Made by a program: the position numbers and the translations under genes | The notes under the pieces: model-generated | The model's input: the letters and a program-made list of their open reading frames with translations, nothing else | Told to the model about the DNA's origin: nothing | Database searches by the model: none | Source of the DNA: Blasia pusilla | Taxonomy: Eukaryota > Marchantiophyta > Marchantiopsida > Blasiales | Reading direction: 5' to 3' | DNA length: 64,000 nt | NCBI GenBank assembly: GCA_050084515.1 | Contig: CM114275.1 | Location: forward strand, 3,224,001 to 3,288,000 | Shown here: piece by piece, positions 61,101 to 64,000 of the stretch | How positions within the stretch are numbered: the first letter of the stretch is position 1 | Layout: every line of letters begins with the position of its first letter

Positions 61101-63672
61101 TGGGTAACTCTATCAATCTTAGGGCGCGTTCCCATGCCACAGTCCAAGGTCTTACACCGCGGCCGAAAGGTCTAATCGTACCTTCAACTGCCCCTTCCTC
61201 GCCGGTCAGGCGAGTTCGACCACCTCTCATCGACTCTATTTGTGTCCTTCGTCTGCGTCGAAATTGGGAGTACCTTTGACGGATTTCACAGAAAAATGAC
61301 CGGTTCAAGAGTTTCCAAGGACCAAGTATTGTTATTGGTCTTTTTGCGCCATAAATTTCACGTCGCACTAGGACGAAGGACCCTTTGTTTGTCCTTGTAA
61401 ACTTAATCGTAGATTGCAATCTCATATTGCCCCTCGACCCAAAAAAATAGCCATGGGGACCTGCCCTTAAAAGAGTGATAGCATTTCACTTTTAAATAAT
61501 ACCTAACTCTCCTAAATAATTTCATCTTCCATAAAAGTTTGAACCATTTCCATTAAGTTTAAATATATTCCCAAGGACTGTTGAGGTCACTTTAGTTCGT
61601 TAGGGGGCCCCTTAAGCGAATTCCTCCCATTTTTACTCTCCCCTTTCCACTCTTCCTACCAAAATAACATCCACTAACTAATTCCACTTCTCACTTAAAA
61701 TTTAAATGACATTCCACTCCCTTAAATAATTACACCCCTCCATTAAATTTAGAAAATATCTACTCCTTCTCCATTAAAATTTATTTCCCTTCCCATCAAA
61801 TATGAATCAAGGAATAAAATTATCTCTTTTGGATATTTTTCTATTTATTTCGTTATTATTTATTATACACACTTAGGATCATTCATTATCATATAAATTA
61901 TTAATTAACAAAAGTATTTTCTCACTTCGTTTCATTCTTTCTACCCATCTTATAGGATCTAAGGAAAAAATCAAAGCATGTTGCTATTTTGTTGTATTGT
62001 GCATATAGGGTCGCCAATTATTATATAGATTATTATTGGAGAGTACCTCTTCATTTTGAGATGACCTCTCCTTTTGACACATGTCCTTTTTAGCTAATAG
62101 AATCATTTGTTGCCTAAGCCAATAGGATCGTTCGAATTCAATTCTACACTTAGGATGGGTAATTCAAAAGTATACATCCGTACATCGCACAGGCACCAAC
62201 TAGTCACACAAATGGACAACATCTTGAAAGACATAACAATCTGAGGACAACCTTTGATTGCCCTCGAGGTTCGGGGAGAGTTAACATAGTCGTGTGTGGA
62301 GGCCTTGGATAGAAGGCGTAGGGAGGTCTCAATTTAGGAAGAAAGGGAACGGAGGTCGTAAAAGTCGAGGATGGGTCACGGAACAGCTATGATCAAGTGC
62401 GAATAGGCCGCATGAAATGGCGCTCGTCCGAAAGCCACATATTCACTTCTTTTGGTTGTGCATTCAAACACGATGGTGCAGTACATGGTAATGCAGTAAC
62501 GCAGACATGTGGTTGGCGCAATGTGAGAGTTTTGCAAGTCGTGAGTGAAATTTTGCAAGTCATGAGTGAGGTTTTGTGAGTGGTGAATAGTGATTGAAAA
62601 ATGAGGTGCAACTGGGCAATTGGCATAGGCGAGGTGAAGGAGGGCCTTTTTTCGTGAGTGAGGTTTTTTGCAAGTCGTGAGGCTTTCTCTTGTGCAGCTT
62701 GGAAGAGTAGTGATTGAGCAATAGGAATAGTGATTAAAATTTTGATCACTACATTGGTTTGACAATAGGCAAAGGCAACTTGTAGGGGGGCCTTTTGTTC
62801 GTTCATTCATGAGGGTTTTTTCCAATCATGAGGCTTTCACTTGTGTGGCTCGAAAGAGAAGTGATCAAAAGAGCAATTTCTAGGGGATCAGAAGAGGTAA
62901 GGGTGGAGGTGTACGAGGCTTTAGAGCAAGGAGTTGTAGTAGGATTTCGAGCAAGGAGCGACAATCACTCGAGGTGGAGGTCTGAGAGCGAGCTCATGGA
63001 GGTGTAGACAATCTCTAGAGGGATCGGGAAAATGAAAGTGTGACACCATCCAATGTTGATCAAGTGATTCCTTTTGTGTGGCTAGATGACTAGATGCAAA
63101 AAGCTGGAGGGATTTACTAGGCTTGAGAGTGTGGAGTAGAAACCACCCAAGATGGAGGAGCGATCGTATGGAGCATCGATTGCGGAGTGATAGATTTGTA
63201 GTGCAAGTCTTGGAGGCTTGGACAAGGGTTCGTTACTCAAGGTTCACAAGGTGTAGTTTAAGATGAAATATGTAGTAAGAGCTTTCTATAAGCGCAACTT
63301 TATATCATGGTTTGATTGATTAGACAACAAATTCCCACTCTTTGCCACTTGCGGGCCAACTGATGTGTTGTCACTTGGGTCATTAGCGAAGTACCCTATG
63401 ACATGGGTCGAGCCCACTGCTACTCTTTCACACTATTCAGAAATCAGCAAATGCATTTACGGTTATGCAGAATAGTGTTGGAGGTGATATTCGAGTATGT
63501 TTACTAACATAATCAAAGTTGCAGGGTTTGTGGTATATTCTTCCACGTAGTTGCTCATGATAGGAAATCGATGGTGATATGGCGATGCGACATGATTGGA
63601 ATTCTAGAATTCTAGAAACTTAGAATTTTGGTGTCAGGTTTAGTACGACATGATTTTCAACATTGTCGAATG
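61101..63672. other. Repeat-rich intergenic region, no gene
   Basis: I see no supported gene. 61440-62170 is AT-rich. Around 62170-63000 short motifs recur (GAGTGA.ATTTTGCAAGTC.TGAGTGAG, GTGATTGA.CAATAGG, TGAGGCTTTC.CTTGTG.GCT), giving spurious frames on both strands such as 62376-62825 (-). Confidence 0.3.
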
Positions 63673-64000
63673 TGTCGTGCGCATACACATCGCTACACAA
63701 CATACATCGTTGTCACCAAATGCACATACAAACACACACGATCCCATGCTAACTCATGGAATCCACACAAATAGACGAGAAGTACAAAAATATCTCCAAT
63801 AGTGATGGTGCAGCTCCGTGATCGAGACGGGGCGGTGCAGCCATGAGCCTCTACCTTCGTAGAGGCTCATGGCTGCGAGAGAGGTGTGGTGTCCTAGGGT
63901 GTCATCGTAGCACTCCTGCCTACCTCGGGTATCTCTGATCTATCATGTTGTTGGTGCAGGTAAATCAATCAAATCTCTCCATCATAAGGTCACACATAGT
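63673..64000. mobile_element. LTR copy 3, start (runs off the window)
   Basis: It begins TGTCGTGCGCATACACATCG, the same first bases as the solo LTRs at 581 and 23338. After about 40 bp it diverges from them, so it may be a subfamily or a different LTR sharing the end. It holds a perfect 17-bp inverted repeat (63837-63853 with 63860-63876). The right end and target duplication lie outside the window. Confidence 0.45.
63837..63876. repeat. Perfect 17-bp inverted repeat, 6-base loop
   Basis: GCAGCCATGAGCCTCTA pairs exactly with TAGAGGCTCATGGCTGC around CCTTCG. It is GC-rich for this area and would form a stable hairpin in RNA. It lies in the putative LTR that starts at 63673. Confidence 0.85.

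Noticed and set aside
62376-62825. 149-codon minus-strand ORF
   Set aside because: Built from short internal repeats (TTTGCAAGT, GTGAGTGA), two frames open at once, no domain.
1-64000. CRISPR array or bacterial operon
   Set aside because: Intron-containing plant genes and eukaryotic transposons throughout; no spaced direct repeats of CRISPR type.

Overview
The window is nuclear DNA of a land plant. Its genes have many short GT-AG introns, plant-specific families (an EMF2-type Polycomb protein, an OXS3-type protein, a nodulin-like MFS transporter) and typical plant mobile DNA (Helitrons, PIF/Harbinger, LINEs, solo LTRs). The divergence of the proteins and a LINE type with a restriction-endonuclease-like tail suggest a seedless plant or bryophyte rather than a flowering plant. 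That placement is inference; no species can be named.

Seven protein-coding genes were rebuilt by hand from conserved motifs, splice sites and codon phase. (1) TYW1 (-, 5698-9530, eight exons, phases all consistent) makes wybutosine in tRNA-Phe. (2) An EMF2/Su(z)12-like PRC2 subunit (-, 12933-20128, about 20 exons) has a C2H2 finger and a VEFS box. (3) APC10 (+, 38676-42842, six exons) is the DOC-domain subunit of the anaphase-promoting complex. (4) An OXS3-like protein (-, 43544-44671) has a single exon. (5) A plastid-type SUI1/YciH-like protein (+, 47197-48826) has three exons. (6) A GDSL esterase of the isoamyl-acetate-hydrolase group (-, 52309-55025) carries threonine where the nucleophile serine should be. 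(7) A nodulin-like MFS transporter (+, 56166-60728) has three exons. An organelle-like tRNA-Arg(UCG) lies at 49377-49450.

Mobile DNA fills most of the rest. A decayed LINE (about 100-1850) is split by a 589-bp solo LTR. A second LINE remnant is at 9870-10618. Short Helitrons stand head-to-tail at 10905-11740 and 36438-37987. A 7.4-kb PIF/Harbinger element (21135-28529) keeps both terminal inverted repeats, a transposase pseudogene and a Myb/SANT-like partner ORF, and its transposase is split by a second solo LTR of the same family. A Helitron helicase remnant (about 33800-36299) ends in a clear Helitron 3' terminus at 36421.

Layout: 0-5 kb decayed repeats; 5.7-20.2 kb two minus-strand genes separated by small repeats; 21-38 kb a transposon block; 38.7-60.8 kb a gene-rich stretch with convergent (APC10/OXS3) and divergent (OXS3/SUI1, GDSL/MFS) pairs; 61-64 kb repeats again. 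Introns of at least three genes (APC10, GDSL, MFS) hold local tandem repeats. The genes are unrelated housekeeping or regulatory functions and do not form one pathway.
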